A stretch of DNA of 64,000 nucleotides from Okapia johnstoni (lineage: Eukaryota; Chordata; Mammalia; Artiodactyla; Giraffidae). The first letter of the stretch is position 1, and every line of letters begins with the position of its first letter. Shown in pieces: positions 41,190 to 52,169 of this stretch. The notes under the pieces were generated by a model. The model saw only the letters and a list, made by a program, of their open reading frames with translations. It was not told where the DNA came from and searched no databases. The stretch spans positions 6,593,501 to 6,657,500 of the forward strand of contig JAGTYA010000025.1 in NCBI GenBank assembly GCA_024291935.2. The letters are read 5' to 3'. A program made the position numbers and the translations under genes.

Positions 41190-42010
41190 CTGAAAATTAT
41201 TTCTTATTCCGAGGTGAAGATGTTCTCCTATGTCTTCTTCTAGAGGTTTTAGAGTCGCAGCTTTTACATTCAGATCTACGTGTCATCTCAATGTTTCTCA
41301 TCTACTTTTCCTCCCATTGCGGTTAAATCTATGTAACACGAAATTTTTCATTTTAACCGTTTTGAAGTGTACAGGTTAGGGCATTAAGTACGTTTACACT
41401 GTTGTACAACCATCACCACCATCCGTCTCTAGAACTTTTTCATCTTCCCCAACTGCAACTCTGTGCCCATCAAACACTATCTCCCTTTCCCTCCTCCCCA
41501 CCAGCCGCTGGCACCACCATTCAACTTTCTGTCTCTACAATTTTGACTACTCTAGGGACCTCATGCATGTGGAATCACACAGTATTTGTCCTTTTGTGCT
41601 GTATTCCACTTGGCATGACGTCTTCAAGGTTCATCCATGTTCCAGCATGTGTCAGACCTTCCTTCCTTTTTAAGGCCGAATAATGTTCCATCATATGTAT
41701 AAACAATATTTTGTCTATCCTTTCTTCTGTTGATGGACACCTGGGCAGCTTCCGCCTTTTGGCTATTGTGAATAATGCTGCTATGGACATGGATGTGAGA
41801 ATATCAGTTGTCAGTTCTTTTGCGTATATATCCAGGAGAAGAATTGCTGGATTGTATGGTTACTCTATTTAATTTTTTGAGGAACCACCACACAATTTCT
41901 TATAGCTGTTATACAACTTTACATTTCTACCAACAGTGCACAAGGGTCCCAATTTCTCTACATCCTTGCCAATACTTGTTATTTTCTGTTTTGTTTTAAT
42001 AGCCATCCTA
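41190..42010 (-). mobile_element. L1 LINE 3' region, antisense
   Basis: About 0.8 kb of ancient mammalian L1: TGTACAACCATCACCACCAT, GGTTCATCCATGTTCCAGCA, TTTTGGCTATTGTGAATAAT and GAATTGCTGGATTGTATGGT. It stops exactly where BovB begins at 42011 and does not resume after it. Confidence 0.85.
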
Positions 42011-42797
42011 ATGAGAAACGCTGGGCTGGAAGAAGCACAAGCTGGAATCAAGATTGCCAGGAGAAATATCAATAACCTCAGATATGCGGATGACACCACC
42101 CTTATGGCAGAAAGTGAAGAAGAACTAAAGAGCCTCTTGATGAAGGTGAAAGAGGAGAGTGAAAAAGTTGGCTTAAAGCTCAACGTTCAGAAAACTAAGA
42201 TCATGGCATCTGGTCCCATCACTTCATGGGAAATAGATGGGGAAACAGTGGAAACAGTGTCAGACTTTATTTTTTTGGGCTCCAGAATCACTGCTGATGG
42301 TGATTGCAGCCATGAAATTAAAAGACGCTTACTCCTTGGAAGGAAGGTTATGGCCAACCTAGATAGCATATTTAAAAGTAGAGACATTACTTTGCCAACA
42401 AAAGTCCGTCTAGTCAAGGATATGGTTTTTCCAGTGGTCATGTATGGATGTGAGAGTTGGACGGTGAAGAAAGCTGAGCGCCGAAGAATTGATGCTTTTG
42501 AACTGTGGTGTTGGAGAAGACTCTTGAGAGTCCCTTGGACTGCAAGGAGATCCAATCAATCCATCCTAAAAGAGATCAATCCTGGGTATTCATTGGAAGG
42601 TCTGATGTTGAAGCTGAAACTCCAATACTTTGGCCACCTCATGCGAAGGGTTGACTCATTGGAAAAGACCCTGATGCTGGGTAGGATTGGGGGCGGGAGG
42701 AGAAGGGGACGGCAGAGGATGAGATGGTTGGATGGCATCACCAACTCGATGGACAAGGGTTTGGGTAGACTCTGGGAGTTGGTGATGGACAGAGAGG
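42011..42797 (+). mobile_element. BovB LINE RT fragment with open frame
   Basis: Reverse-transcriptase segment of BovB ORF2, open for about 262 codons. It includes the catalytic YADD motif (42083-42094), a [10 protein letters not shown] segment and [13 protein letters not shown] near the end, then a stop after MDREA. Both ends of the BovB element are missing: the 5' RT fingers and endonuclease, and the usual 3' tail. The frame joins an upstream ATG at 41936 inside the L1. Incapable of retrotransposition as it stands. Confidence 0.9.
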
Positions 42798-43117
42798 CAT
42801 AAACCTTTCTGAGTTTGGTGAAGTCCGGTTGAACCAGTTTTTTCTTTTGTTGCTTACCCTTTTGCTTCGGAACTAAGAAATACCTGCCCCAAACCTCCCC
42901 CACTCTGTTTTCTTCTCCCTCGGTTCAGTGTGTGCATGGTGTGAGATGGGCATTCCTATCTGAAATCCAAGCCTTAAACTTCTCCACCCCCGCCTCATTC
43001 TCCCATAGGGTTCACTGTCCTCATGAAAGGCCTCATCTTCTCTCCAGGTGGGCAGCTCAGAACGCAAGAGTCACCCTGTCACTTTCCTCTCCATCACCGA
43101 AGTCCCGTTGGTTTTGC

Positions 43118-43170
43118 CCCTTCCAGTATTCTTGCCTGGAGAATCCCTTGGACAGAGAAGCTTGGGGGTC
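43118..43170 (+). mobile_element. Short Bov-tA fragment
   Basis: CCAGTATTCTTGCCTGGAGA and GACAGAGAAGCTTGGGGGTC only; both ends missing. Confidence 0.7.
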
Positions 43171-43214
43171 TGAAGCAACATGCACATTTCCTTGAAGCCA
43201 CTCACCGAGTCTCC

Positions 43215-43775
43215 ACAGCCCCTGCTCTAAGTCTTTCTCATCTCTTGCTTGTGTGACCGCAGGAGCCTCTTAACTGGTCTCTCTCCTTCCACTTGGAAAA
43301 GCAAGTCTGTTTATACCACATCCTCCTCATCTCGTCCTTAGGATAAAGACAAAAGTCCTCACTGTGATCTTCAAAGCCCCAGTGGCCCACCCCAGGTCCA
43401 CCAGCCTCACCCAACACCCCATTCTCTCTGTCTCTGCTCCAGCCACACCACTCACTCTCCCCACCAGGCCTTTGTCTGTTCTGTTCCCTGGCCTGAATGC
43501 AAATGCTGTTCCCGCCCCAGGAGCTCTGGCAAACTCCTACTCATCCTCCTATTCTGTGCTCAATCCCACTTCCTCGTGGAGCCCTTCCCGGACTCACCTA
43601 CCATGTACTCTGGTTGTGTTTTATATGTATTCGTGTGACTGCTGGATTAATGTTCGACACTAGACCACTGACAGCAGGGCCTGGGTCTGTTTTTTAATCA
43701 CTGTTACACATTCCTAAGGCCTCGCACAGTGTGAGTAATAGATCATCTGTAAATCATTTAGGAATAAAGGAAAGA
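43215..43775 (+). mobile_element. L2 LINE 3' part (about 0.55 kb)
   Basis: TTCCACTTGGAAAAGCAAG, GTCCTTAGGATAAAGACAAA, CAAAGCCCCAGTGGCCCACC, TCGTGGAGCCCTTCCCGGAC and TCGCACAGTGTGAGTAATAG, in L2 order. Confidence 0.8.
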
Positions 43776-43924
43776 AAGAAGGAAGGGAGTGTGGATGCTT
43801 GGAGTGAAAAGATTGACTGCCTTGCTTTACAAGATTCTTTCTAAGATGGGAAGCTATGATACTCATCATTTCCAGAGGGCAGGGAGGAGCACTCACTTTG
43901 AACATATGCATGACAAACACCTGC

Positions 43925-44055
43925 AGGCCCTTTCTCAGCCTCAGTTTCCTCATCCATTGAGTGGGGATTACAACATTCCCTTCTAGGACTGCATTAGAAG
44001 AGATGACGTATGTGAAAGTGCTGAGCCCCAAACAAGTGCTCCATAAATGACCTTG
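43925..44055 (+). mobile_element. MIR SINE
   Basis: CTCAGCCTCAGTTTCCTCAT, CCATTGAGTGGGGATTACAA and GTGCTGAGCCCCAAACAAGT. Confidence 0.85.
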
Positions 44056-44274
44056 AGCCCAGCCATGCTCCCAGATCCAGCCACTCTCCTAGGTTCTCTG
44101 TGCCTTAGTCTTCTCTTCATTAGTTGCCATATTTGGGCATGGACACATCCCTAGAATGATACACAGAGACCTAAGCCCCTTTTGAGGCATGCAGTCTTTG
44201 GAAACCGCCTTGGGTACATGCCTGGGAGGCTTAACTCAGATACACTTTGATCTAGCCATGCCTGAAGCCCAGTA

Positions 44275-44410
44275 AGAGCAGAAACCTTAGAAAAATGCTC
44301 ATGACTCATCTGCTTGAACATTTTTTTTGTTTGTTTGTTTTGCAAGTTTGGAAATGGCATGAGACTTACTCTAGCCTGGTGAGTCAGAGGTGGGTGGGCC
44401 CACACTGGGC
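44275..44410 (+). repeat. Unidentified dispersed repeat, copy B
   Basis: ACCTTAGAAAAATGCTCATG, CTCATCTGCTTGAACA, a TTTG microsatellite (44322-44340) and TTACTCTAGCCTGGTGAGTC parallel copy A, 3.4 kb to the left in the same orientation. Confidence 0.5.
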
Positions 44411-45124
44411 CCACTGCCCACTACAAGCCTAGATGCTGGGCAACTCTTCTGTTGCATGTAACTTGAGTAAGTCTCCCTGGTAGGCAGGGCAGACCCCTTG
44501 AGCTGCCCTTAGGCACCAAGAGAAAGCCAGGCCAGGTCCTGAGAAGCTCTGGGGCCTACCTAAGACCCTGATGTTGCCCACAGAGGATACGTCCTGCCAG
44601 GGAGCCAGCAGTGAAGGGAGGGGCAATGAATGGCCATGGCTGAAGTAGGGGCTTACTCAATTCTGGGCCTCCTGCTGTCTGCTGGGTGGGCTGCCTGTCC
44701 CCTCAACTCTCCTTTCCTCAAGCTGAGGAAGGGGGCTCCAGGCTCCAGGCTCAGTGGGCCCCCAACTGGGAGAGGAGTCCAGAAGGACTCTTCGTGCTCA
44801 GGGGGCTCATGCCATCTGGGAAAACAGGCCCTACCTCTAGGGGCTGCCTGCTGCCTTGTCCCTGACACAGAGCTCCCTCCCATACCCCAGTCCCTTCAGG
44901 GCTGAGACTCTTGCAAGTCTTTCCCAGTGACCCTACTCTCATTTCAACCCCAGGCTTGTCCAGGCTTTCTTCCAAGTGCTCCCCTCCCCAACTCCCAGTC
45001 CATCCCCTTCCTTCCACCTCTACGTCCATCACGAAGGCCCACCTGGGTGACCACGCTAGCTTCCTCATCGATTTCCCTGCTAATCCCTTGCTCCGACAAT
45101 TCCTTCACCACACCACAACCAGGC
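44411..45124. other. Unannotated sequence
   Basis: No repeat recognised until the L2 at 45125. Confidence 0.4.
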
Positions 45125-45342
45125 TGACAATTCCTAAAACATAAACTGGATCAGGTCACTTCCCTGTTTAAAACCTTCTATGGCTTCCAGTACACTCAGA
45201 ATGAAGTCCAAAGTCCAGACTCTACAAGGCTGGCCCAGGTGCTCTGGCTCTGCAGATGGCTCCCTTCCCCTCCCACATATTTCTCTCCCATGGTCTCCGC
45301 CCAGCCTGCTCCCATCTGCCATGCTGGACCTTACAGCAGAGC
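45125..45342 (+). mobile_element. L2 LINE, left part
   Basis: TGGATCAGGTCACTTCCCTG, TATGGCTTCCAGTACACTCA and GAATGAAGTCCAAAGTCCAG. The element resumes at 45590. Confidence 0.85.
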
Positions 45343-45589
45343 ATCTTTTTTTTTTTTTTTTTTTTTTTTTGCAGTTACAGACACATAGGTCATCTAGCTG
45401 GGGCTGCTGTGACCTTCTTGAGAATGATGATAACACAGATGCAAGCAGAGATGACGAATGAGAAAAGTCGTCTGAGCACCAGGATACAGCCATACCTGAA
45501 GGCGACCCGTCTTTTTTTTTCCTTAAGTTAACTTGAGTTGACATTTATACTACTTGCTTCTGAAAGGAGCCCCAATTAATTCAACTGGC
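45343..45589 (-). mobile_element. Unidentified poly(T)-led retrosequence in L2
   Basis: Begins with T(about 25), the complement of a poly(A) tail, then about 220 bp I cannot assign, splitting an L2 that continues on both sides. Read on the minus strand it has an internal A9 and no AATAAA or ATTAAA near the tail. No clear target-site duplication. Candidates: a truncated processed pseudogene, an mRNA 3'UTR copy or an unrecognised SINE. Confidence 0.55.
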
Positions 45590-45920
45590 CAGCCCTTCCT
45601 CACTCCACCCCCCATCTCCTCTTCTGTTCCTCCGACATGCCAGCGTGCTCCCACCTCAGGGCTTTTGCCCATGTAAGTTCCCTGTTCTCCCAGATGTCTC
45701 ACCCCCCAGGTCCCTGCTCAAATGTCACCTCCTGAGAGAGGACTGCTCTGCCCACCCCATCAACAGTGACAAGCCTGATCATCACCCCCTACTCCCTTAC
45801 TCTGGGTTATTTTAAAAAATAATTGCTTCAACCACCATGAATATTATGTGTTTACTTACTGTCTGTCTCCCTCCACTAAGCTTTCAACGCCATGAGGGTA
45901 CAGATTGTGTTAGGATGTCC
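45590..45920 (+). mobile_element. L2 LINE, right part
   Basis: TCAGGGCTTTTGCCCATGTA, CTGCTCAAATGTCACCTCCT, GAGAGAGGACTGCTCTGCCC and GTCTGTCTCCCTCCACTAAG. Confidence 0.9.
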
Positions 45921-46064
45921 CACTGTCCTGATTAGCTTGAGAATGAGGTTGCAGTGGGGGTTGGTTTCTGAGATGCAGGACTTCTAGTTCTAAGGCCAGA
46001 ATGTCCTGGACAATTTGATCACCCTCGACTGCTCTGTTGGTTTACTATAAAACCCCGCTTCTCA

Positions 46065-46120
46065 GACCAGGGCTGGTACACAGTAGATAATCAGTACACA
46101 GTTGAGTGGGTAAATGAATG
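46065..46120 (+). mobile_element. L2 3' tail fragment
   Basis: GGTACACAGTAGATAATCAG and GAGTGGGTAAATGAATG. Confidence 0.6.
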
Positions 46121-46124
46121 CCAG

Positions 46125-46325
46125 CCCTGGGCCAGGCCGTGCCACGCTGTATTTATGTGCACTGTTTTGTTTCATCCTCATGAGCAGCCTGGGAGGTGGG
46201 CTCTATTATCCCCATTTTACGGACAAGGAGCCTGAGGCGTGGGCAGCTTGCCCAGGCCACACAGCTGGGGAAGCAGGACTGGAATCCATCTGGAAGTCAA
46301 GCACTGTACTGCTGTGCACAAACCC
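46125..46325 (-). mobile_element. MIR SINE (near full length)
   Basis: TTTCATCCTCATGAGCAGCC, CCCCATTTTACGGACAAGGA, GCTTGCCCAGGCCACACAGC and GGACTGGAATCCATC. Confidence 0.9.
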
Positions 46326-46859
46326 CAGTCACCGCCTGCTCTGCTGATGCCAACTGACCCTCAGCCCCTGTTACCCAAATAGCCGTGTCTGGGCTCAGAG
46401 CAGCTCACCCTTCACCTCACCCTACCCAGGTGGGTGAGAACTAACCCAAGGGCAATCTGCTCTTGGCCAGGCTGGTGGTGAGAGGAAGGAGACGGGGCAG
46501 TGCAGGGGCTGGAGTCAAGCTGCGCTGAGGCCAGAACCCCAGCGTGTGGTGACCGCTGCCCTGACCTGTGTGTCCCCAGGCACTTCGGCTCCAGACCTTA
46601 CTGGCTCCGGGTCTTCCTGGGGGCCTGTCAATCACAGCTGCCTTTTGCTGCTGGTCCTCAGCCCTATGATTGAGCTGGAGAAAGCCTGTCTTCTGCCCAC
46701 CCACCGGGGCCTAACTAAAGCATCCTTCCCACCACAGTTGATAGAAAGGCCCCTCTGCCATCACAGACTTGCTGCCTTCCCTGCCCCCCAACTCGCCATC
46801 AGAATCAGGGGAACAACACTGAGGGGTGGGGCAATGCTTTCCCCAGGCCACCGAAACTC
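46326..46859. other. Unannotated sequence
   Basis: Nothing recognised. Confidence 0.4.
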
Positions 46860-47010
46860 TCATCTGATCCCTACAGGCAACCCTGGTGACAGGTGCTCTT
46901 TCTCATCCTCATTTCATGGATGAAGAAACTGAGGCCCAGAGAGGCAAAGTTGCCTGCCCCAGGAGACACAGCTCAGAGAGACAGAGTCAGGGCTGTCTCC
47001 CAAGCTCACG
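46860..47010 (-). mobile_element. MIR SINE
   Basis: TTTCATGGATGAAGAAACTG, AGGCCCAGAGAGGCAAAGTT and GGAGACACAGCTCAGAG. Confidence 0.85.
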
Positions 47011-47049
47011 CGTTACCTATCTATTCTATGATGGAGATGAGCTAAGCCT

Positions 47050-47106
47050 CTGCTGTTCACAGAGCCAGGCATTTCCCATATGCTAGTTCTCATTTCAACT
47101 TTGCGC
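47050..47106 (-). mobile_element. MIR SINE, left part
   Basis: AGAGCCAGGCATTTCCCATA and TTCTCATTTCAACTTTGCG. Resumes at 47258. Confidence 0.7.
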
Positions 47107-47114
47107 GGTAGGTA

Positions 47115-47249
47115 TGTCTGCTATTTAGTCGCTCAGTTGTGTCTGACTCTTTGCGACCCCATGGACTGTAGCCCGCAGACTCCTCTGTCCATGGAATCCT
47201 CCAGGCAAGAGTACTGGAGTGGGTTGGTATGATCCAATTCTCCAGGAGT
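47115..47249 (-). mobile_element. Truncated Bov-tA SINE with TSD, in MIR
   Basis: Only the 3' half is present (to ACTGGAGTGGGTTGGTATGA). Flanked by perfect GGTAGGTA at 47107-47114 and 47250-47257, so it inserted truncated into the MIR. Confidence 0.9.
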
Positions 47250-47257
47250 GGTAGGTA

Positions 47258-47350
47258 CAATCGTGTCCATGTTTTGGACGTCAGACAGCACAGGAGTGAA
47301 GGGATTGACCAAGGTTCCACAGTCAGGATGTTTCCTAGTGAAGCCTGGAT
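47258..47350 (-). mobile_element. MIR SINE, right part
   Basis: GTGAAGGGATTGACCAAGGT and CACAGTCAGGATGTTTCC. Confidence 0.6.
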
Positions 47351-47994
47351 TACCAAATGGCTTCCCTCCTTCCTTTCCTTCCACCCTACCCACCCACCTA
47401 TGCACCTGTCTCACCACCACTCACATTCACTGACTGACAGCGATGTCGACACCAACCCCAGCACGGTGCAGAAGGATCCCTGAGCTGCAGCGGCTATCCT
47501 GGCTCCTGGCCCAGAACAGCTGGAAACCCCTTCCAGAGAGGCTGCCCAGACTTCGAACCACGATCTCCTGGATCCTCCCAGTGATCTACTTGGGAGTCTC
47601 TTGCTAGGGAGTTCTTCATTCTGGGATCTAATCTGCTCTGGCTGCCAAGGAGCTGTTTTTTTTATATAACAAAGTGGAGTGGGAGAAGGGCCACAGAAGG
47701 TTTTCATAATTCCATCGTTGGAAATTTCCACGGCGGTGGAAAAGACCTGCTGGCCACTCTCCAAACACCTCTCTTGAAAAAACTTCCAAAACCAAATGGC
47801 TGGACTGGGCCTGCTGCAGTCCTGGCAGACGCTGGAGCCACCTACGGTATGGCCCCAGGCCAGCGTGTGGGCATCAGCCCCCTAGCTTGGAGCTGGGCAC
47901 CGGAGGCCCAGGGCTCAAGGAAAAATGGGGAGCTTTTCCTCTCTTGGAGGGATTTGTGGAAGAACAAAGCCGTCACTCCCCCAGGAGCCAGTCA
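47351..47994. other. Unannotated sequence
   Basis: Nothing recognised; a short T8 run at about 47656. Confidence 0.4.
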
Positions 47995-48085
47995 CAAGCC
48001 TGGAGTCCATTTTCCCTGCCACCTACTCGCTGTGTGACCTTGAGCAGTTACTAGACGTCTTTGAGCCCAGTTCCTCCCCTGGGAA
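47995..48085 (+). mobile_element. MIR SINE fragment
   Basis: CTGCCACCTACTCGCTGTGT, GACCTTGAGCAGTTACTAGA and GAGCCCAGTTCCTCCCCTGG. Confidence 0.8.
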
Positions 48086-48774
48086 AGGAGGCAGGGGGTG
48101 GGCAGCTCTTTAAGGTCTGAAACACCTGGTGATGTGTGGCTCTGACACTAGGTCTCCTGAGTTCTGAGGCCAGGAAGGGAGCAGAGAGACTGAGCCCATG
48201 GGAACTCTTGAGCAATCTAAAGGGCCCAGGGGGAGAAAAAGGACCCATAGGTCCTGGAGGGTGGGAGCTGGTGGGTGAGATCGCAGCCTCCTCACCGCCC
48301 AGCCACTTCTCTGGCTCTTCCACAGGCACGCGGTTCGCCCAGCTGCCTTCTGTGAAAGTAAGGGACAGACAGGGGGGTCTGGACAAAGGTGAGGAACTTG
48401 GGGATGTGCCCCCCTCCACAGCCATCCCTGGGGGTCTCGGTGGCATTCTGAGCTCTACACACCCACCCACTGCAGCCGCTACCTGCTGCTGCCTTGGTGG
48501 TTCCTGCCCGCTGTCCCCAGGTGCCCCACTCCCTGCTCTGCCCTGATTCCCATGTTGGGCTGACCAGGCCCTCACCCTGTCCTGCAGAGGCTCCCAGGGC
48601 CCCACCTCCCTGCTACGTATGGTAGAAGAGGGGGCAATGACCCAGAGGATCACCTCTCCCTCCCCCTGCCTGCAACCTCTCCTCCCAACGCAGGAAACCC
48701 CCTTACACGTCAAGGCCCATCGGGGACCACAGCTTCCACGAACAGCCTAGGAAGAAGCCCTGCAGGTTAGGGAC
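48086..48774. other. Unannotated GC-rich sequence
   Basis: The 220-codon minus-strand frame here is Pro/Ser/Gly-rich with no domain; no splice-consistent exon seen. Confidence 0.4.
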
Positions 48775-48890
48775 AGTGGCAACTTCCTGAACAGACCTGG
48801 GTTTCTGCCCCCTGCCACCAGGCAGACGCCTTCACAGCTCAGAGTCTATTTCCTCAGCTATGACGTGGAGGGGCAGCCCCGGCCCTTCCA
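48775..48890 (+). mobile_element. MIR-like fragment
   Basis: ACCTGGGTTTCTGCCCCCTG then TTTCCTCAGCTATGACGTGG, diverged. Confidence 0.45.
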
Positions 48891-49099
48891 CTGTGAATGA
48901 GAATGAGCTAGCAGCGCTGGGCCAGAGGCTGGCCTGGAGCAGACCCTAGGCAGACCTGACCTGGGTGGACCCCCTCTGTGAAAGTGCCTGGGTCAGGACC
49001 CAGTTAGATGAGGCGGTGGGGCGGTGAGGTGAGAGGGGGGAGGTGTTAGGAGGCTGGGTGGCCATTGTCATCCCTGCCATCATAGAAGCACTGTCTGCT

Positions 49100-49122
49100 T
49101 TTTAAACTGAGCTCTTAGTATA
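49100..49122 (-). mobile_element. MIR SINE, left stub
   Basis: TGAGCTCTTAGTATATGC is the antisense MIR tail, cut by the following Bov-tA; the rest is at 49313. Confidence 0.55.
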
Positions 49123-49124
49123 TG

Positions 49125-49312
49125 CTGGGCTTCCCAGGTGGTGGTAGTGGTAAAGAACCTGCCTGCCAGTGCGGGAGATGCAAGAGACGCAGGTTCGATC
49201 CCTGGGTCGGGAAGATCCTCTGCAGGAGGAGATGGCTCCCCACTCCAGTGTTCTTGCCTGGAGAATCCCATGGACAGAGGAGCCTGGCGGGCTGCAGTCC
49301 ACGGGGCCGCAC
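49125..49312 (+). mobile_element. Bov-tA SINE in MIR
   Basis: GGGCTTCCCAGGTGGTGGTA head and GGCGGGCTGCAGTCCACGGG near the end, truncated before its 3' tail. Splits a MIR. Confidence 0.95.
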
Positions 49313-49475
49313 CCATGCCAGGCACTGAGTTTAGGGCTTCTCACAGCTGCCTCACTAAAGTCCTGCCGGGAAAGGTTTATCAGCTCATTTTACAGCTGCT
49401 GAAACTAGGCTCAGAGTGGTGAGGCCACCTGGCTGGCGGGTGACACAGCCAGGACCTTTACCCCTGAGCTGTGCA
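49313..49475 (-). mobile_element. MIR SINE, right part
   Basis: ATGCCAGGCACTGAGTTTAG, TCATTTTACAGCTGCTGAAA and CTAGGCTCAGAGTGGTGAGG. Confidence 0.8.
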
Positions 49476-50124
49476 CTGGTGAGGGTGCAGGCGGGGAGCA
49501 GTGGGGTGACGAGGGGCTTAAAAGAGGAGGCAGGTGATGGTTTTGTGCCCCTTCCCCGGCGGCTGCTCAGGGCAAGCTGAGCACACCTGGCACAGCCCCC
49601 TCCTGGCTGGGTGAACCCTCAACAGGCTTCTCTCCTGCCTCCAGCCCCTTTGCTTTCAGCTCGTCTCCTCGTGTCTAATGCAGGCCCTTGTGATTACAGC
49701 AAAGAAACCAAATTTACTCTGCTTGTCTCATTTTCCCCAGGGGTGGACAAGGATTAAGGTGGAGCGGGGTTGGGGAGAGGAGGCTTGCCCATCCCCACTG
49801 CCCACTCCACAGAGTCACAGAGGCTGGGCTGTGGACCCCTTGTCTTGGTCTGCTTGCTCCCCTGGTCCCTGGGCCAGTCCCTTAGCCCAGGATCAGCTCT
49901 CAGAGCCTGGGAGTTGGGAGGTCGGTCTGCAAGGGTGCTGTGTGCCAATGGCAGGGGAAGGCCTTTGCAGAAGCTTCTGGCAGAATCCCCTGCCTCTGGA
50001 AATGGGGCTGAGAGGTGGTGAATGAGATGAGGTGGGCACAAAGATGCACAGGGCACTCTGCAACCCCACCTACATCCCACCATTTCCCCATCTGGGTCCT
50101 TCTGTGGGTGCCCACTGATCACAT
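49476..50124. other. Unannotated sequence
   Basis: Nothing recognised. Confidence 0.4.
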
Positions 50125-50285
50125 GCAGGACTCGGTCATGCAGATGTGGGTTCGAAACCTGCTCTGTTACTTACTAGCTGTGCAACTCAGTCTCTCTATC
50201 TGTGAAACGGGAATTTCCTCAACAACTGCTCAGAACTGTTGCAAGGATTGAATGAGAACCACTTCCCATAAGGCAGCCAAAGGGG
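50125..50285 (+). mobile_element. MIR SINE
   Basis: GATGTGGGTTCGAAACCTGC, CTGTTACTTACTAGCTGTGC and CTCTCTATCTGTGAAACGGG. One of the best-preserved MIR heads here. Confidence 0.9.
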
Positions 50286-50299
50286 GCTATGTATGTGTC

Positions 50300-50320
50300 T
50301 CACCCCTGCTTAAGACCCTT
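50300..50320 (+). mobile_element. L2 LINE, left stub
   Basis: CACCCCTGCTTAAGACCCTT is the start of the L2 that resumes at 51041 after BovB. Confidence 0.6.
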
Positions 50321-51040
50321 CAGTTGTCGTTCAGTTGCTAAGTTGTGTCTGACTGTGACTCCAAGGACTGCAGTACGCCAGGCTTCCCTGTCCTTCACCA
50401 TCAACTGGAGTTTGCTCAAACTCATGTCCACTGAATCAGTGATGCCATCCAACCATCTCATCCTCTGCTGCCCTCTTCTCCTGCCCTCAATCTTTCCCGG
50501 CATCAGGGTCTTTCCCAGTGAGTTGGCTCTTTGCATCATGTGGCCAAAGTATTGTAGCTTCAGCATCAGTCCTTCCAATGAATATTCAGGACTGATTTTC
50601 TTTAGGATTGACAGGTTTGATTTCCTTGCTCTCCAAGGGACTCTAAAGAGTCTTCTCCAACACCACAGCTCAAAAGCACCCATTATTTGGCACTCAGCTT
50701 TCTTTATGGTCCAACTCTCACATCCATACATGACTACTGGAAAAACCATAGCTTTGACTATAAGGACCTTTGTCGGCAAAGTAATGTCTCTGCTTTTTAA
50801 TACGCTGTCTAGGTTGATCATAGCTTTTCTTTCAAGGAGCAAGCAAATTTCACGGCTACAGTCACCATCTACAGTGACTCTGGACCCCAAGAAAACAGTC
50901 TCTCACTGTTTCCATTGTTTCCTTACCTATTTGCCATGGAGTGATGAGATCAGATGCCATGATCTTAGTTTTTTGAGTGTCGAGTTTTAAGCCAGGTTTT
51001 TCACTCTCCTCTTAAGGCTCTCTAGTTCCTCTTTGCTTTC
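50321..51040 (-). mobile_element. BovB LINE (about 0.72 kb) inserted in L2
   Basis: 3' end at the left (GTCGTTCAGTTGCTAAGTTG), 5' truncation at about 51040. Minus-strand frame is open for about 196 codons (50300-50890) and encodes the RT C-terminal domain ([30 protein letters not shown]), then frameshifts toward the 5' side. Confidence 0.95.
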
Positions 51041-51512
51041 AGGGAGAGGGTCAAATTCAAACCCCGTTCCATGACCTATGAAGCCCCCCTGATCCAGTCC
51101 CTTACTTTTTCTTCTGCCTCATCCACCTCTCTCCCCTCTGAACACTCTACTGCAGCCACCTGGCCTCAACCTCTGAACATGCCTCGCTCCTTCCTGCCTC
51201 ACGGCCTTTGCATGTGCTGGCTCCTTTGTTGGGATTGCTCCTCCCCCAGATGGTGGCACAGCCAGGTATTTATCATCTCAAACGTCAGCTCCTCAGTGAA
51301 GGTCTCCCTAACCATCCTGCTCAAGCTGCCCACGTGGCCCCTTCAACTGCCCTGTTAATTTTCTTTGTAACACTCATCACTGTCTGGAATTATTTATTTA
51401 TTAGTGAGACCTGCCGTGTGTTATTCACCACTGTATTCCCACTGCCTCAAACAGTGCCTGGCATGGAGCAAAAGTTCAAGAAATACTTGTTAAGTAAATG
51501 AATATGTAATGA
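51041..51512 (+). mobile_element. L2 LINE, right part
   Basis: AGAGGGTCAAATTCAAACCC, CTCAAACGTCAGCTCCTCAG, TGTAACACTCATCACTGTCT and CAGTGCCTGGCATGGAGCAA to the 3' terminus. Confidence 0.9.
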
Positions 51513-51627
51513 GCCTGAAACACCGTGGGCATTAAATGTATGCTGGTTTCTTTCCTTTTACCCATTCCCAGCATAGCCTTTCCTCCCAGGCAAGCGCACG
51601 TGTGTCATTCAGTCACAACACACCCCT

Positions 51628-51672
51628 CTGGTGTGCTGCAGTCCACGGGGTCTCAAACAGTTGGACACAACC
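51628..51672 (+). mobile_element. Tiny BovB/Bov-tA 3' end fragment
   Basis: CTGGTGTGCTGCAGTCCACG and CAAACAGTTGGACACAACC: only the shared terminal 45 bp. Confidence 0.75.
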
Positions 51673-52169
51673 CCCCAATCCCAAATAAATATCAGATGAA
51701 ACCAAAGAACACAATTCTCAAACAAGAAAACTCTGAGCTGGAAGGAGGATGCTAAGGTCTTGCCTGGCTTACTGAAGGGTCCCCACTGAGGCTGCAGGAA
51801 GTCCAGGTCTCTGGAAAGAGCAGAGAGCAGCTCTTTCCTTCTCAGCATGAAGCTGGGGGTGCCACTGAGCCCCGAGAGTAACTGCATCCTCTCTCTGGTT
51901 CTGAGACACTCCCTCCACCCCCCAGTGCAGGGTGAAATTGTGTCCTGCGGGTGGAGACCGTGTCCAGTTCATTCACACCAGACGCCCAGTGCCCTCATGG
52001 AGCAAATGCACATAGAACACTTGTAAGTATAAATGAATGAAGGCGGAGGATTGGACAGCAGGAGACAGAAAGGATTGATAAGTCAGTGTCCACAGAGGTT
52101 ACCAGCTTGGGACAAGGTGCCAGACACTGCCCAGTGACATTGCCGCCATCTGATAGTGTCTCCAGCAGT

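Noticed and set aside
48051..48713. 220-codon minus-strand frame
   Set aside because: Low-complexity GC-driven composition; no recognisable family and no supporting splice sites.
50300..50890. 196-codon minus-strand frame as a host gene
   Set aside because: It is the reverse-transcriptase C-terminal part of a 5'-truncated BovB LINE.
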